Below, one piece after another: positions 1 through 10,876 of a DNA stretch of 64,000 nt (position 1 is the first letter of the stretch; each line of letters opens with the position of its first letter). The notes beneath the pieces are model-generated. The model ran no database searches, was not told the origin of the DNA, and was given only the letters and a program-made list of their open reading frames with translations. Both the position numbers and the translations under genes were made by a program. Source of the DNA: Sacculina carcini (lineage: Eukaryota; Arthropoda; Thecostraca; Sacculinidae). The DNA is taken from the NCBI GenBank assembly GCA_916048095.2, contig OU696592.1, forward strand, positions 3,611,399-3,675,398. Direction: 5' to 3'.

Positions 1-1700
1 GTTCGTTGTCAGCGCGTGTTTGTGGTGTTGTGTGTATTTGTGGCGTTGCGCGTTTTGCGATTGTACGTGTGTTCGCTGTGATAATTATTTGTGGCGTTGT
101 GCGCATTATATTTTCAGTGCAGCGTAGTTGGTTCGAAGTGTTTATGTTAGTATTGCGTTCACAATTGTAGTGGCATTGAGCGTTTGCATTCGCTGTTGCT
201 TCTATCATACTTTAAGCAGTGTTGTAGTGTTTCCCGCAAATTTACTTCAAGTATTATTAGATTGGTGTATTCCGGAGAATTTCACCTTTCGGAGTGAAAG
301 GTAAGTCAATAAATGCTCACTCATTTATCTCTACCGTTGAACCTGATTTTGTTGAATTAGTTAAGATATGTTTCAATCTTTTTGAAATATTTGATCATTT
401 TATGCGCTGCATTTTATATCTTAATAATGACATTATCTATTACATCTTACGATTCTTACTCCCATTGTTTGAAAAAGCTGGTATTGCGTTGTGATTGTTT
501 AGTCCAGTGGTTATTAGCCGGGAGAATCCATACCCCTTGGTGGAATGGGAATCACCATAAGGTCGGAGGTATGGGATTAAATATCTGGATACCGCTATAA
601 ATTAGCAATAGCTATAATAATATTAAAAGTAACAAAGTGAATAAAATAACTCAAATAATAATAAAATAACAAATTTATCATTGGCTATTTCCTAGTAATC
701 CGTATCTAAATTACAGTAAATTCAAGCGATTGCAATATTCGTGGATCTGGAAGACAAACTGGCAAATTATGATAGGATTGGTGATAATTATTTGAACAGT
801 CAAGTAAGTCGCGGGTATTGAACAATATTGGACAATACATTGGTGGTATGGAACCATCAAAAGGTTGATAAGGTTCAAAAGGTAAAGGTTCAAAGTTCAA
901 AGGTTCAAAGGTTCAAAAGGTACCCCAAGTATAGTGTATCAATATTTTGTTATTATGTTGTTCCTAATCCTATATAAATAATTTGTTAGTATGTTGTTCA
1001 AAATCCTTCCAATACATTTCCCCCGTCTGTTCAATAAACTTCCATTTCCATAACACGCATTTGGCCTTCTATCCGACATTAGTTCCCCACTTAGCGACAC
1101 TTACAATTGACAAATCAACACTTACAAACACACTTACAATATCTATCAGCGGATAATTAGCGCATGTTTCGGACCGCTGTTCTATGTGATATTTAAGCAT
1201 AAATAACCATCACATTTATTGTTATTTGTCAATGCTGGAATTTATGCTCAGTTATTGGCTTTGTATTTCACAATGTTGTATTCGTGAAGTGTGTAAACAC
1301 GTTTTTGTCGACATGTTGATGGGCTGCAGCATGTTGTGAATGATGAATTAAATAGCGTACCCGTGTCTGAATTCACTGTGGCAAGTAATTAATGAAACAT
1401 GTCATATTGGCTTCTATATTTGACCGTTTTCTTGTTGTTAATTCGCACGCTTGGTACAATACATGATCGTAAACCTCCTAAATTTTGTTTGTATTAGGTT
1501 GTAAAAAGAATTGTTAAGCATTATACAGCTTCTAAATGCAAGGTTTCACTAAAAACTGGGAGTATTTGTGAAAATAATGCACCGGCGTACGCATAATATC
1601 AACTAACAGTGCACCGCAACACATACACACTGCACCGACGTTGGCCGAACGCTGTGACGTCACAAAATCGTGAAACGGCCTTGTATCTAGGTGGCATTGA
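1..1700. other. Unassigned AT-rich region, no gene recognised
   Basis: No open frame here resembles a protein I know; the short frames look like chance. The first ~250 bases are rich in GTG/TTG. A donor-like AGGTAAGT stands near 298-306, but no acceptor or coding exon can be paired with it. Positions 960-1060 hold a TATATAAA box and, about 60 bases on, an AATAAA signal followed by a TTTGGCCTTC-like stretch; this resembles the compact end of an LTR, possibly BEL/Pao, but no partner LTR is seen. Weak calls only. Confidence 0.4.
859..922. repeat. Short GGTTCAAA-type tandem repeat
   Basis: About seven imperfect copies of an 8-9 base unit close to AAGGTTCA, ending in GGTACC. It is seen directly in the sequence. 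No function is implied. Confidence 0.8.
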
Positions 1701-1812
1701 CACAGGGCTCAGGTGAGAATTTGTCATATTTTTATAATTTGTAATTAATATTCATGTCATGTAATGTAATGTATTAAAATATAATGTAATGTAATAAAAT
1801 GTAATTAATATT

Positions 1813-1880
1813 CGCAACACGCGACAACCTTCGCAACATGCGCAACTCCGCGACAATATTCGCAACACGCGCGGATTTGC
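1813..1880. repeat. Short piece of the 18/19-bp CGCAACACGCGACAA minisatellite
   Basis: Three to four degenerate units of the minisatellite that forms long arrays at 17.6 and 36.6 kb. It is followed by the same downstream sequence (ACGCCACAAACAATTTCG and on) as those arrays, so this is a contracted allele of the same repeat locus. Confidence 0.8.
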
Positions 1881-2095
1881 ACAACGCCACAAACAATTTC
1901 GTGTACTCGATCAGGCCGAATCCTAAAACCTGTGTCTCGCCCTGATCTGAGAGGGGGCTCCTGTGGCGTGTGTCATCTCAGGTTTATTGCGTTGCATCAT
2001 TGATCACAGTCAACTGTACGCGGAAATGCATACGATTCATACTATCACAGGAACTGCACGCAATATTGCGTCATCGTGTGTTCGCTGCAGAGTAT

Positions 2096-2210
2096 GGGTA
2101 CGGTACGGTACGGTACGAAATTACGGTACGGTACGATTGAATTTCGGGCAAAAGTACGGTACGAAATTACGGTAGGAAATTTTTTCCGAAGTACGGTACG
2201 GTACGATAGT
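2096..2210. repeat. Imperfect (CGGTA)n array
   Basis: Runs of CGGTACGGTACGGTACG interrupted by AAATTACGG and similar spacers. The unit GGTACC/GTAC is self-complementary, so the tract can fold. The same array stands at 20751-20865. Confidence 0.85.
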
Positions 2211-2371
2211 ACGAAAAAAGTTTCCTTTTTCGTACTAAAGAGAATGGGTCAAAGGTGAGCTCGATATTGAGAACTAAGTTCAACAGAATCGGTGGGAAGC
2301 TAAAATAAATAATTCCTGGGCGACCAGAGTCAGATAGATGTTTTAAGACGTTCATAATTCTATTTCGATAT

Positions 2372-2644
2372 ATGGATCAACATTCTATTTCGATACATAT
2401 TGCGAACAATAGCAAGCTTCAATATTCGCCAAGAATCGACAGAAAAGAGAATATTTTTCACTGGTGGCATCATCATCCCCACAATGGTCTGAAAGCACTA
2501 GCAGAAGTTGCCATAGCACTTCCGGTGACTCAGGTCAGCGTTGAAAGAAGTTTTTCTGGTCTGAATTACATTCTCAATGAGCGACGGACAAGACTAAAAT
2601 ATGATATAATTGATGCGATCATGGTGCTAAGATGTAACACCTGA
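2372..2644 (+). pseudogene. hAT transposase C-terminal dimerisation fragment
   Basis: The 90-residue frame carries ALPVTQVSVERSFSGLNY followed by ILNERRTRL and DIIDAIMVLR. This is the hAT family (Ac/Hermes/Tam3) C-terminal dimerisation motif, where a P-x-S-x-x-SER-x-FS core is followed by an R-x-R-L segment and a hydrophobic helix. A full hAT transposase has about 500-700 residues; the DDE catalytic core is missing, so this is a remnant. The Met at the start is not a real start. A nearly identical copy is at 21027-21299. Terminal inverted repeats were not found around it. Confidence 0.8.
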
Positions 2645-2964
2645 GACTGCAATCTTGCTACTGCCAACATTTCGTGCTTGCTCTAATGAATTTGTCGCTA
2701 GTGCCCTATATTCTGGCATGTGCCATGCTTTCCCTAAAATGTTAATATGTCTTGTGAATTTGCAAAATGAATGTTATCAGAATGTATGTAATGAATGAAT
2801 GAATGTAAACAACTCATCGACGACCTTCAGGTATTCCGCACTTCTGTGGTTACCCAGGAAGTTGGTGGTGATCGACTTGTAAGTCAGCCACGCAGAGAGC
2901 TCACACTAAGATATGATGATGACATTAGATATGATGCATGCAGCAGGAGAGAAGGGTGAGAATT

Positions 2965-3303
2965 GGGGCAAAATGTATCAGTATGCCCACTGCAATTTGC
3001 ATATTAATACATCAGTGTGTGAGCTGTTATCCTTGACATAGTGTGAAAACTCGAGCTAATCGTTTAAAATGGATAGCTTTTTCGAATTCAGCACATGAAA
3101 CTTGTATTAGAACAGCTGAGAAATATCCAACCTTGGGGCAAAATGTATCAGTATGCCCACTCCAATATGCATATTAATACATCAGTGTGTGAGCTGTTAT
3201 CCTTGACATAGTGTAAAAATTCAAGCTAATTGAGAAAAATGGATAGCGTTTTCGGATTCAGCACACAAAACTTGTATAAAAACAACTGAGAAACCTCCGA
3301 CCT
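2965..3303. repeat. Tandem pair of ~170-bp units
   Basis: Two adjacent copies begin at GGGGCAAAATGTATCAGTAT (2965 and 3135). They share AATACATCAGTGTG and GAGCTGTTATCCTTGACAT but have diverged visibly. The same pair is in duplication copy b near 21619-21957. Confidence 0.85.
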
Positions 3304-3519
3304 TTTGAAAAAGTTTTGAAACGCAGGCCAGTGTTATGTTTGGTAGTGTTATTGGTTACACCGGAGCCGAAAATACGTCAATTAGGGCGCCATCCTATCG
3401 ATCGGACGATTAGACATCAGTGAATGAAGGGATCGTTAGATGGGACTCTGCGGATGGGAAGGTACAAGAGCTCGGAAGTGGACAGCCAGTAGCGTACGGA
3501 GTTAAATAGTACTACAAAC

Positions 3520-4030
3520 GACAAGATCTGTCCATGCAAATGCCGTACTGATCGTCTTGTTTCTCTCCCACAATCACGCCAAAGCAATTCAAACGACGGA
3601 GGTGGTTGCCGATTCAGTTTTGGACGTATACATGGTCCCCGACTTTCAAGGGCGGCATTCTGACAGTGTGCTCTGATAAACGCTCACGCTGACAGATGTG
3701 GTGTCGAACGAGGGCTGATTCACGCTGGTCAGCGCTCAAACGCCATATAGTCGCTGGCAGGTAGGAGTCCGGATGAACCGGCTGAAACTCCACAATTTGG
3801 CGCCTGAAGCCGATTTGTATAACGATAGTCTTAACCGCGGGGCCACGACCATTTACCCCAACGTACCAACTGATCCAAAGATAATACGATGCGATGAAAA
3901 CTAGCGATGGCAGAGATTGGGCGCATTCTCCAATGGCGTACCTAGTGACTGAAAATTACGCGAGTGACCATTTGGTCACTCGCGTAATTGGTCCAAATTT
4001 CCCATCAGCTGTATGAACTTCAGTGGTTTT
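3520..4030 (-). pseudogene. LTR retroelement pol 3' fragment (fossil)
   Basis: Read on the minus strand this matches the part of a Gypsy-like pol just after the integrase core: residues like LPATIWRLSADQLE and then LKVGDHVYVQN, the usual small beta-rich C-terminal tail of integrase. It is a broken fossil fragment with no LTRs in sight. The same fragment is in duplication copy b at about 22190-22701. Confidence 0.6.
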
Positions 4031-4137
4031 CAAACTGTTTAATGCTTAGATGTGCCGTTGAATGATTGCCCTGTGTAAACTGCTTAATGCGCCAATTCGA
4101 AAAGCCATTTTAAGAGGTCAAGAGGTTATATAAAGGA

Positions 4138-4150
4138 TATATATGTATTG

Positions 4151-4244
<94 letters not shown>

Positions 4245-4330
4245 AACGTATATATACCAACGTATATATACAAACGTATATATGTATATATATGTATATA
4301 TATACATATATACGTTTATGTTTATATTCA
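4138..4330. repeat. (TA)n microsatellite with TATATACAAACG variants
   Basis: About 85 bases of pure TA followed by interspersed ACAAACGTATATAT units. All frames through it are artefactual IYIYI peptides. The matching tract in copy b of the duplication is at 22808-23024. Confidence 0.95.
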
Positions 4331-4527
4331 ACAAGGGCTACATGCGTGAGATAGCCAACTAACCTCACAATGGGCGTTATATTTTAATGGTTGCGTTAAT
4401 GTTAATGGAGCGTTACATGTTAATGGGGCGTTAATGGTTCAAACCCCGGCGGGTAATTCATCTGGACGAATTCTATACTACAACAGTCCCTGTCCAACCA
4501 TCAATAAATGCATTCTGTGGAGGTATC
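4331..4527. other. Left flank of LTR element 1
   Basis: Unique sequence with repeats of the word GTTAATGG. Its last bases, GGAGGTATC, give the left target site of the LTR insertion. Confidence 0.6.
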
Positions 4528-4850
4528 TGTGGCGTTGTTGTCGGGTGGCGTGCGGTGTGACGTCATAGCGGTTCACTTGAGCCGAGTGGTGCGAGGTATG
4601 ACGTCGCACGTTACTGCGCGCTTATTGGCCGCGACTTGAGCCTAGTGCCGGAGGCGTGTATCAGCTGGCGTGTGTGAAGCTGGCTTTGCGAGCGGTCGAG
4701 CGTCATTCGGTTGGTGGCCTATGCCTTATAAGCATCGTTGCCGTGTGTTCGAGAATATTTCTGCTCGAGTGGACGAATTCTCGTCGTGTGCGCATGTTAC
4801 CTGCGCGAAGGTGAGAGGGTTTTGCCCCGTTGTTTCTCTGCTTGATTACA
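4528..4850 (+). repeat. 5' LTR of element 1
   Basis: TG...CA bounded, 323 bp, repeated at 9264-9586 and at 29666-29988. It carries a CCTTATAAGC box (about 4724) that could be the core promoter, and several TGACGTCA-like words (for example near 4558 and 4599) that look like CREB/ATF sites. The function of those words is inference. Confidence 0.85.
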
Positions 4851-4865
4851 AGCTATTTCGGCTTT

Positions 4866-5891
4866 ATGGCTGAGGCCGTTGGCGGGGGCAAACGTGAGTT
4901 TGTCGAAGGGGGTTCCTGTAGCGAATCCGATGACTTCGGTCAGGAGGGTCAGAGACCCGAGCAGCGGGCCGCAGGACCCGTGGTAGATGTTGGCCAGTTG
5001 GCCAACATCTTAATGCAGGCCCGAGGGCCGATCCTTGTCAGGATAGGGCGGGCTCTACCGCGTTTCAGTGGTGACGTCACCCTTGACGTCACTGAGTGGC
5101 TGGCCGAATTTGAGCGGCTATGCCGTGTCCAGCAGGTCGACCCTTGCGAAATGTTCGACCATATGCTGGATGGGAGCGCGCGCCGGCTTTACCGGCGCAT
5201 GCTCGTGGGCGACGCCTCACAGTGGGCCGTGGTGAAAGCCACGCTGGTCGCCGAGTTTGGCGTACCTCGCCAAGAGACGTGGAGGCGTTTCTCGACTCGT
5301 CAGCTTCGATCTGGCGAGTCAGTTGATGCCTTTGTGGACGACCTAGAGCGTCTAGGTCGCCGTGTAGGGTTAACACCCGAGAGCTTGGCGTTCCGCGTCA
5401 AGTTTTATGAGGGCCTACCCGACTCAATCTATGAGTGGGCTATGGCGAGAGAGGGGGCGTATACCTCCGAGTTCGACAGCGTGCTGTCGGCGATGCGCGC
5501 CAGAATTGGTGCGCGTAGGGCTGCTGCAGCTAGAAACCGCCCATCTGGGGTGGTGGCTGCATCTAGGCAGCGAGTCAGCTACGCCCAAGTAGCGAGCAGC
5601 TCGAGGGACCGCTCTCCTGTTCCTCAAGCGTCAGACGAGCGAGACGGCTCTGTGTATCGGTGGGCGGGCCGTCCGGAGCGCTCTTCTGCGCGCTCTTCTG
5701 CGCGCCGGACGCTCCGCTGCTACCGATGTGGCGGCGACCATCTGGTCCGCGAGTGCCCGGGAGCGCAATGCTACCGGTGTGGCAAGCACGGGCATTTCGC
5801 TCGTGATTGCGAGGAGCCGGCGTCGACGTCGACGTCACGCCGCTCGCGAGCTCGGACGAGCCCGGCGGCCCCTGTCAAGGGGCGACGGTGA
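4866..5891 (+). CDS. gag: gag of LTR retroelement 1
   Basis: An open frame of 341 residues from the first Met after the LTR (MAEAVGGG); an upstream in-frame Met at 4830 lies inside the LTR and is less likely. Residues ~60-220 look like a retrotransposon capsid region (RFSGDVTLDVTEWLAEFERL). The C-terminal part is basic and ends with two CCHC zinc knuckles, CYRCGGDHLVREC and CYRCGKHGHFARDC, which bind RNA in this family. The protease-carrying frame overlaps its 3' end, as is common where read-through or frameshifting links gag and pol. Part of a fossil element. Confidence 0.8.
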   Translation: MAEAVGGGKREFVEGGSCSESDDFGQEGQRPEQRAAGPVVDVGQLANILMQARGPILVRIGRALPRFSGDVTLDVTEWLAEFERLCRVQQVDPCEMFDHMLDGSARRLYRRMLVGDASQWAVVKATLVAEFGVPRQETWRRFSTRQLRSGESVDAFVDDLERLGRRVGLTPESLAFRVKFYEGLPDSIYEWAMAREGAYTSEFDSVLSAMRARIGARRAAAARNRPSGVVAASRQRVSYAQVASSSRDRSPVPQASDERDGSVYRWAGRPERSSARSSARRTLRCYRCGGDHLVRECPGAQCYRCGKHGHFARDCEEPASTSTSRRSRARTSPAAPVKGRR

Positions 5892-5989
5892 GTCCCTGCT
5901 CTGCGCGTGGACTCATCAGCGGAGCACATTTGGTGCGTCGGGCCCGCCGGGCGATTCGAGGGACGGCCGGTGTATTGACTTCGCGTCGT

Positions 5990-8900
5990 ATGCCGGTCGT
6001 TGAAGCTGTTCTCAACGGTCGTTGCTCCCGGTGTCTGGTTGACACGGGAAGTGAGTGCACAATTGTTAGTGCACGGGTGGTGGCGGGTTCACTTCCCCGT
6101 CGGGGACGACCGTTGATTACAGCGGATGGTAGGACTTCTCATGAGACGAAGTCCTGTGACGTAGTAATAGGGCTGCAGGGACACTGTTTTAGAGTTCCCG
6201 GGCTCGTAGTTAAGGGATTAGAAAACCTTGGGGTGGAGTGCCTCCTGGGCAACGATGTTATCGACCATATGGGAGGCGTGACAGTGAAGAGGGGTGTTGA
6301 CTCTAAATACACCGTTGAGTGGGGGAAACCTTACCCCGAGGGGTGCTGTCGTGCACCGGCGCGTAAGAGTGTGTCTAATAAATCGACGAAGTGTGTGAGG
6401 TTTATGTTGGCAGGTTCCACGGATAGTCCGCAGCCGCTGGAAGTTGTCGACAAGGACTTCGTAGCGTCATTCGCTGAGGGCCGATGGACGGTGAGCTGGC
6501 GGTGGTCTGACAAAGAGCCGGACCAGCTACAGAACAGCGTGGCGGAGTACAGATGTACGAGAGCTCCCGGAGTGAGCAAGAGGTACAATGCCGAGATCCG
6601 GAGCTGGATCGAGAAAGGCTGGTTAATCACATGGCACGGCCCAGTAAAGGGGATCATCCCGCTGTTGGCCGTCGTACAGCCGACGAAAGACAAAGTTCGT
6701 CCTGATATGGATTACCGTGAGCTGAACGGCTTTGTCGAGTGTCACACAGGAGATGACGGTGTGTCAGTGTGTGCTGACAAGATCAGAGAGTAGAGGCAAT
6801 GGCAAGGGGAGATCAAGGTAGTTGATCTCAAGTCGGCATACCTTCAGATTCACGTGAGCCGAGATCTGTGGAAGTATCAGGTCGTGAGGTATAATGGTGT
6901 GCATTATTCGTTGACGCGGCTGGGCTTCGGCCTGTCATGTGCACCAAGAATAATGACGCTGATTCTGCGAAAGGTCCTGTCATTGGACGAGAAGGTGCGA
7001 AAGGCGACAGATCATTATGTCGACGATATCATCGTGAGGACGTCCGATGTGAGCGTGCAGCAGCTTCGGGAGCATCTGCGAAGGTATGGCTTTGAGACTA
7101 AGGAGCCGGAGGGCCTAGATGGGGGTCGATTATTGGGAATTGCTCTGAGGAAGGGACCCGATGGGTGGTTTAATATGTCGAGAGGGACAGCTCTTCGTGA
7201 CGCTGCACCTGAATTGACAGGGCTGACCAAGCGTGGGTTGTTCTCCGTATGTGGTCGCTTAGTCGGCCATTACCCCGTTGCCGGGTGGTTACGCCCTCAT
7301 TGCAGTTTTTTTGAAACGGTTGGGGTGTGGCGGGTCGTGGGATAACCCGGTGGAGAATGTTGTGTGTGTGCTTGTGTCTGAGCTGTTCCAGCGTGTTCAG
7401 AAAGCGGACCCGGTAAGGGGTCGATGGGACGTGAACGCAGCTGGAGACGTCACTGTATGGACTGACGCGAGCACGTTGGCGCTTGGCGTGGTGGTCGAGG
7501 TGGACGACTGCATCGTTGAGGATGCTACTTGGCTCCGTAAGAAGACCGACGTTCTACACATCAATGTGTCCGAACTGGAGGCAATCGGTCGTGGCATCAA
7601 TATGGCGATTTCGTGGGGGTTCAAGACGTTTACCGTCGCGACAGACTCGAGGACAGTGCTTAGTTGGATGGACAGCACTGTCGAGGGGCGCAACCGTGTC
7701 CGCACTAAAGGTTCTGCCGAGATGCTGGTGAAGCGCCGACTGGCGGTGATTAAGGAGACGATCGCCGATCATGGCCTGACAGTTTCTCTCCGGTTTGTCA
7801 CGACTGTGGAGAATAAAGCTGATCAGATGACCACGGTGGCCAAGAAGTGGCTTGTTCATCGTGACGCTGGTGAGGAGGAGGTGGCAATATCAGCAGCTAT
7901 TGCTACGAAGAAGAGCATTAAGGACACCGCTTGGGCGGATCATCTGCCGCATCATTTAGGTGTTGAGAGGACGCTGTACCTGGGTCAACAATTGCCGAGT
8001 GATTTGACGAGAGCTCATGTGAAGGCGGAGTTAGCTGGATGCGAGGCTTGTCAACGTATCGATCCAGCGGTGAGAGAGGAGAACCTCGTAGGTCAGGGTA
8101 GTCTGGCCGTGGACAGGGACTGGTATCGAGTGGCAGCGGACGTCACTCATTACGAAGCCGGCGTTTACCTGTCGATGGTGGATTGTGGTCCATTACGTCT
8201 TGCCGGATGGCGCAGATTGCCGAATGAGACGGCGTTGTGCATTATAGCTCAGCTGCGGCAGATTGTGATTGAGCGTGGGCCGTTTGAGGAGCTGTTACTG
8301 GACAACTCTACGGCGTTCCGGTCGGCTGCGATGGAGCAGTTCGTCAACGAGTGGTGCATTTCTTTGCGATTCCGAGCCGCATACGCCCCGGGCGGTAACG
8401 GGATCGTGGAGCGAAATCACCGTACGATCAAAAGGATCGCAGCGAGGGGACATATTTCCCCGGAGGAGGCGACGTTCTGGTACAACGTTACGCCGCGCAA
8501 AGAGACTCAGGTGAGCACTATTCCCTCGAGGTGTATTTTCAGATACGAGTGGCGTCTTCCATTTGAGACCGGCCGCAGGGACGCTGATGACCAGACAACA
8601 GCGTTTGCCGTTGGTGACGAGGTGTGGGTGAAAAGGCCGATCCCGTCATGTACAACGCCGTGGACCCTCGGGAAGGTGACCAGGGTCGTCTCACAGCACG
8701 TTGTGTGCGTAGATGGCATGCCGCGCCATGTGCGCGACCTGCGCAAGCGTCGCTGTGCCGGCCATAGTGGAGCCATAGACGAGACCGGCACTCATGGCGA
8801 CGTGGAACCGACCAGCGGCAGTTGGGATGTGGATGCGACCGGCAATCGCGGAGATGTGGAGCCACCCGGTGGAGCCACCCGGTGTAGCTTGGACCTGAGC

Positions 8901-9125
8901 GGTGATGGCGGACGGGACGAGGCGGCCGATAGTCCCGGCGGTGACAGAACACCTGACAGCCTGCCACCTGAGCGTCTGGCTATTGGCGAGGGCGTGGATG
9001 CGGACCGTGTGTCTGTGGAGCAGGAACCTGGTGAGCCCTCAGAGGACGTGAGTGTACATACTGCTCGAGAGAATGTCGGAGAGGGCGTCGCGGCTGAGAG
9101 AGTCGAGGATGAGGCTGCAGTCTAG
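5990..9125 (+). pseudogene. pol: pol region of LTR retroelement 1 (protease, RT, RNase H, integrase), fossil
   Basis: Domains in order: an aspartic protease with LVDTGSECTIV near 6035; reverse transcriptase with MDYRELN near 6705, VDLKSAYLQI near 6820 and a YVDD catalytic box at 7016-7027; RNase H with VWTDAS near 7455 and ATDSRTVLSW near 7638; integrase with HHLG and CEAC (HHCC zinc site) near 7950-8060, then ADVTHY, LLLDNSTAF and NGIVERNHRT, which supply the D,D-35-E triad. A hydrophilic tail rich in Gly/Asp/Glu follows. All domains can be recognised but the region is broken, so it is scored as a fossil rather than a working gene. Confidence 0.8.
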
Positions 9126-9263
9126 CAGCCGAGGCGGTCAACGAGGAGACGTCGACCGCCGGCATGTTTAAACGAGTACGTGTGTCTATCCGATGATGAA
9201 GTTTAACCGTGCGTGTTTGCAAGCGTGTTTGTTGTGAGCTTTCAGGTGAAAAGCTGGGGAAGA

Positions 9264-9586
9264 TGTGGCGTTGTTGTCGAGTGGCGTGCGGTGTGACGTC
9301 ATAGCGGTTCACTTGAGCCGAGTGGTGCGAGGTATGACGTCGCACGTTACTGCGCGCTGATTGGCCGCGACTTGAGCCTAGTGCCGGAGGCGTGTATCAG
9401 CTGGCGTGTGTGAAGCTGGCTTTGCGAGCGGTCGAGCGTCATTCGGTTGGTGGCCTGTGCCTTATAAGCATCGTTGCCGTGTGCTCGAGAATATTTCTGC
9501 TCGAGTGGACGAATTCTCGTCGTGTGCGCATGTTACCTGCGCGAAGGTGAGAGGGCTTTGCCCCGTTGTTTCTCTGCTTGATTACA
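9264..9586 (+). repeat. 3' LTR of element 1
   Basis: 323 bp, nearly identical to 4528-4850. Preceded by the purine-rich tract and followed by GTATACCTCTC, the right target flank. Confidence 0.85.
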
Positions 9587-9740
9587 GTATACCTCTCTAA
9601 TACGCCTTTCCTCCTTGTGGCGCCATAGCGTGAAGAGGGGCGGTTCTGCGGTGGCAGCGAGCTACATGGGGCACGCCTGTGTTAACAAGTTTCGGCTTCT
9701 TCCCGTGTAAACTTTTACATCGAGCTTCTAATGCGACCAT
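9587..9740. repeat. Interspersed repeat with a second family member at 19735
   Basis: CCTCTCTAATACG, CCTTGTGGCGCCATAGCGTG and GGTTCTGCGGTGGCAGCGAG are shared with 19735-19880 and with the duplicate at 29989. The family was the target of LTR element 1, since the 19.7-kb member runs through the insertion point without an LTR. Confidence 0.7.
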
Positions 9741-10355
9741 TTGTTAGTTGATCAAATTTAGATGCAGCCCATCGAAGTTCATATCGAAAATACACATTTC
9801 AAAATCATCATTTCGCGTTATTTTATTGCCAACCCTGCATACAGTCGACTGTCGCAAGCAAAAAATGGTTACGTGTGGTCAACTAGAGCATTATACGATT
9901 ATTCTATAGCGTTTTATTATTCAGAATACGAGGTATAGTTGTGAAATCGCCACATTCCGCCATAAGTCAGCACTATCGAGCCTGAGGTGATCACTCAAAA
10001 AAAAATTGCGCTCAAAATTCATAGATATGACACTACTCGCACACCCAGGTCATGTACTCGCTATGCGACACGAAAATGAGTCTCAGATCATCGCGCTTCA
10101 TGCATGCATTATGCTTCAAGTTATTGTCGGCGACCAATCCAGTATGAGATGTGTTGCACTAGGCGAAATGATGTCATCACCATCCCCTCAGGCCGTACAC
10201 CTGTGCACAGGCAAACATTTAGTGAGTTCACATGTAATACGGTATGAAAGCTGTAGCGAACAGGCCGAGCAAAGAAGTAGTTAAGATGTATTTCTGATTA
10301 AAATACACGAACGTCACGAAAATACAGATTGATTCACAAGGGCACTCTCACGCTC
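9741..10355. other. Non-coding part of D2, no gene recognised
   Basis: A ~90-residue frame at 10006-10284 is preserved in the duplicates only because the copies are recent; it has no recognisable domain. The segment 9932-10251 is also found at 30331-30650 and 51573-51893. Confidence 0.5.
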
Positions 10356-10622
10356 AAAACTCTCTCGCACACAGAACACCACTTAATCCGCACACTGCAA
10401 AAGACACACTGCCGAAAAACAACACATCGCCACACGCCCCCGCAAGCACGACCTCTTCCGTGCCGAGTCGCGGCTCGCCCCAGCGCCGTTCCTCCGACTC
10501 GGCTGCAGCATATTGTTCAAACACACACATACACTCACATACACACAAACGCACTCGCACGTCCACATATTAATCAAACACCGCGCAGAACTGAAAGTCG
10601 GCAAATACTAAACACATACAGA
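10356..10622 (-). repeat. ~270-bp repeat next to a CA tract (copy 1 of 3)
   Basis: The same ~270-bp unit, starting at AACTCTCTCGCACA and running into a CA microsatellite, stands at 30757-31025 and 32129-32398. Two of the copies flank a minus-strand integrase relic, so it may be an LTR of that element; this is inference. Confidence 0.55.
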
Positions 10623-10623
10623 G

Positions 10624-10697
<74 letters not shown>
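10623..10697. repeat. (CA)n microsatellite
   Basis: About 37 CA repeats. Frames across it give poly-HT or poly-CV peptides and are not genes. Confidence 0.97.
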
Positions 10698-10870
10698 CTT
10701 ACACCTCCTCCTGATTGGCACAATCACACAAATGACCAACTCTAATTCTACTAGACATTTGGCGGATTCTCTCGGATCTTCGCAATGGCACTTCACCGCG
10801 CACGCCATGATCTGCCTCTGTTTGTTCAGGCCTCGCTGCCGCAACGTCCCGTCCATCTGTATTTACACTT
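10698..10870 (-). pseudogene. C-terminal tail fragment of a minus-strand LTR-element pol (fossil)
   Basis: Matches 31130-31298, where the same sequence continues into a recognisable integrase. Only the tail is left here; the neighbouring block D6 starts at 10877. Confidence 0.5.
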
Positions 10871-10876
10871 CTTCTT

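Larger units (their letters stand above)
1701..4240. repeat. Segmental duplication D1, copy a
   Basis: A block of about 2.5 kb that recurs in the same orientation at 20356-22835 with only scattered base differences and a few small indels. It carries a short minisatellite piece, a GGTAC array, a hAT fragment, a 170-bp tandem pair, an LTR-element pol fragment and a terminal TA microsatellite. In copy b the TA tract leads into a Penelope-like insertion; here it leads into unrelated sequence. Both copies begin at CACAGGGCTCAGG. Confidence 0.9.
4528..9586 (+). mobile_element. LTR retroelement 1, Ty3/Gypsy-like, GC-rich, nearly full length fossil
   Basis: Two direct 323-bp LTRs (4528-4850 and 9264-9586) bound a 4.4-kb interior with the order gag, protease, reverse transcriptase, RNase H, integrase. 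LTRs begin TGTGG and end TTACA. A purine-rich tract (AAAAGCTGGGGAAGA) ends right before the 3' LTR. The flanks give an imperfect 5-bp target duplication (GTATC left, GTATA right). The LTRs differ at only a few positions, which suggests a fairly young insertion, but the interior is carried in several open blocks, so it looks broken by a small number of breaks. Base composition is much richer in GC than the surroundings. I place it among Ty3/Gypsy-like elements by gene order; the clade is uncertain. Confidence 0.85.
8209..10869. repeat. Segmental duplication D2, copy a
   Basis: About 2.66 kb that recurs in the same orientation at 28612-31298. It begins inside the integrase region of element 1 (TGGCGCAGATTGCC), crosses the 3' LTR and ends at ATTTACACT. 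A shorter third copy of its middle is at 51573-51893. Differences between the copies are sparse single bases and CA-repeat length. Confidence 0.9.

Noticed and set aside
4110-4368. Poly-IY frames
   Set aside because: Translation of a TA microsatellite. The same applies at 22786-23056, 25252-25752 and 40031-40358.
5089-5838. Antisense frames opposite gag
   Set aside because: GC-rich coding sequence leaves open antisense frames; none has a domain.
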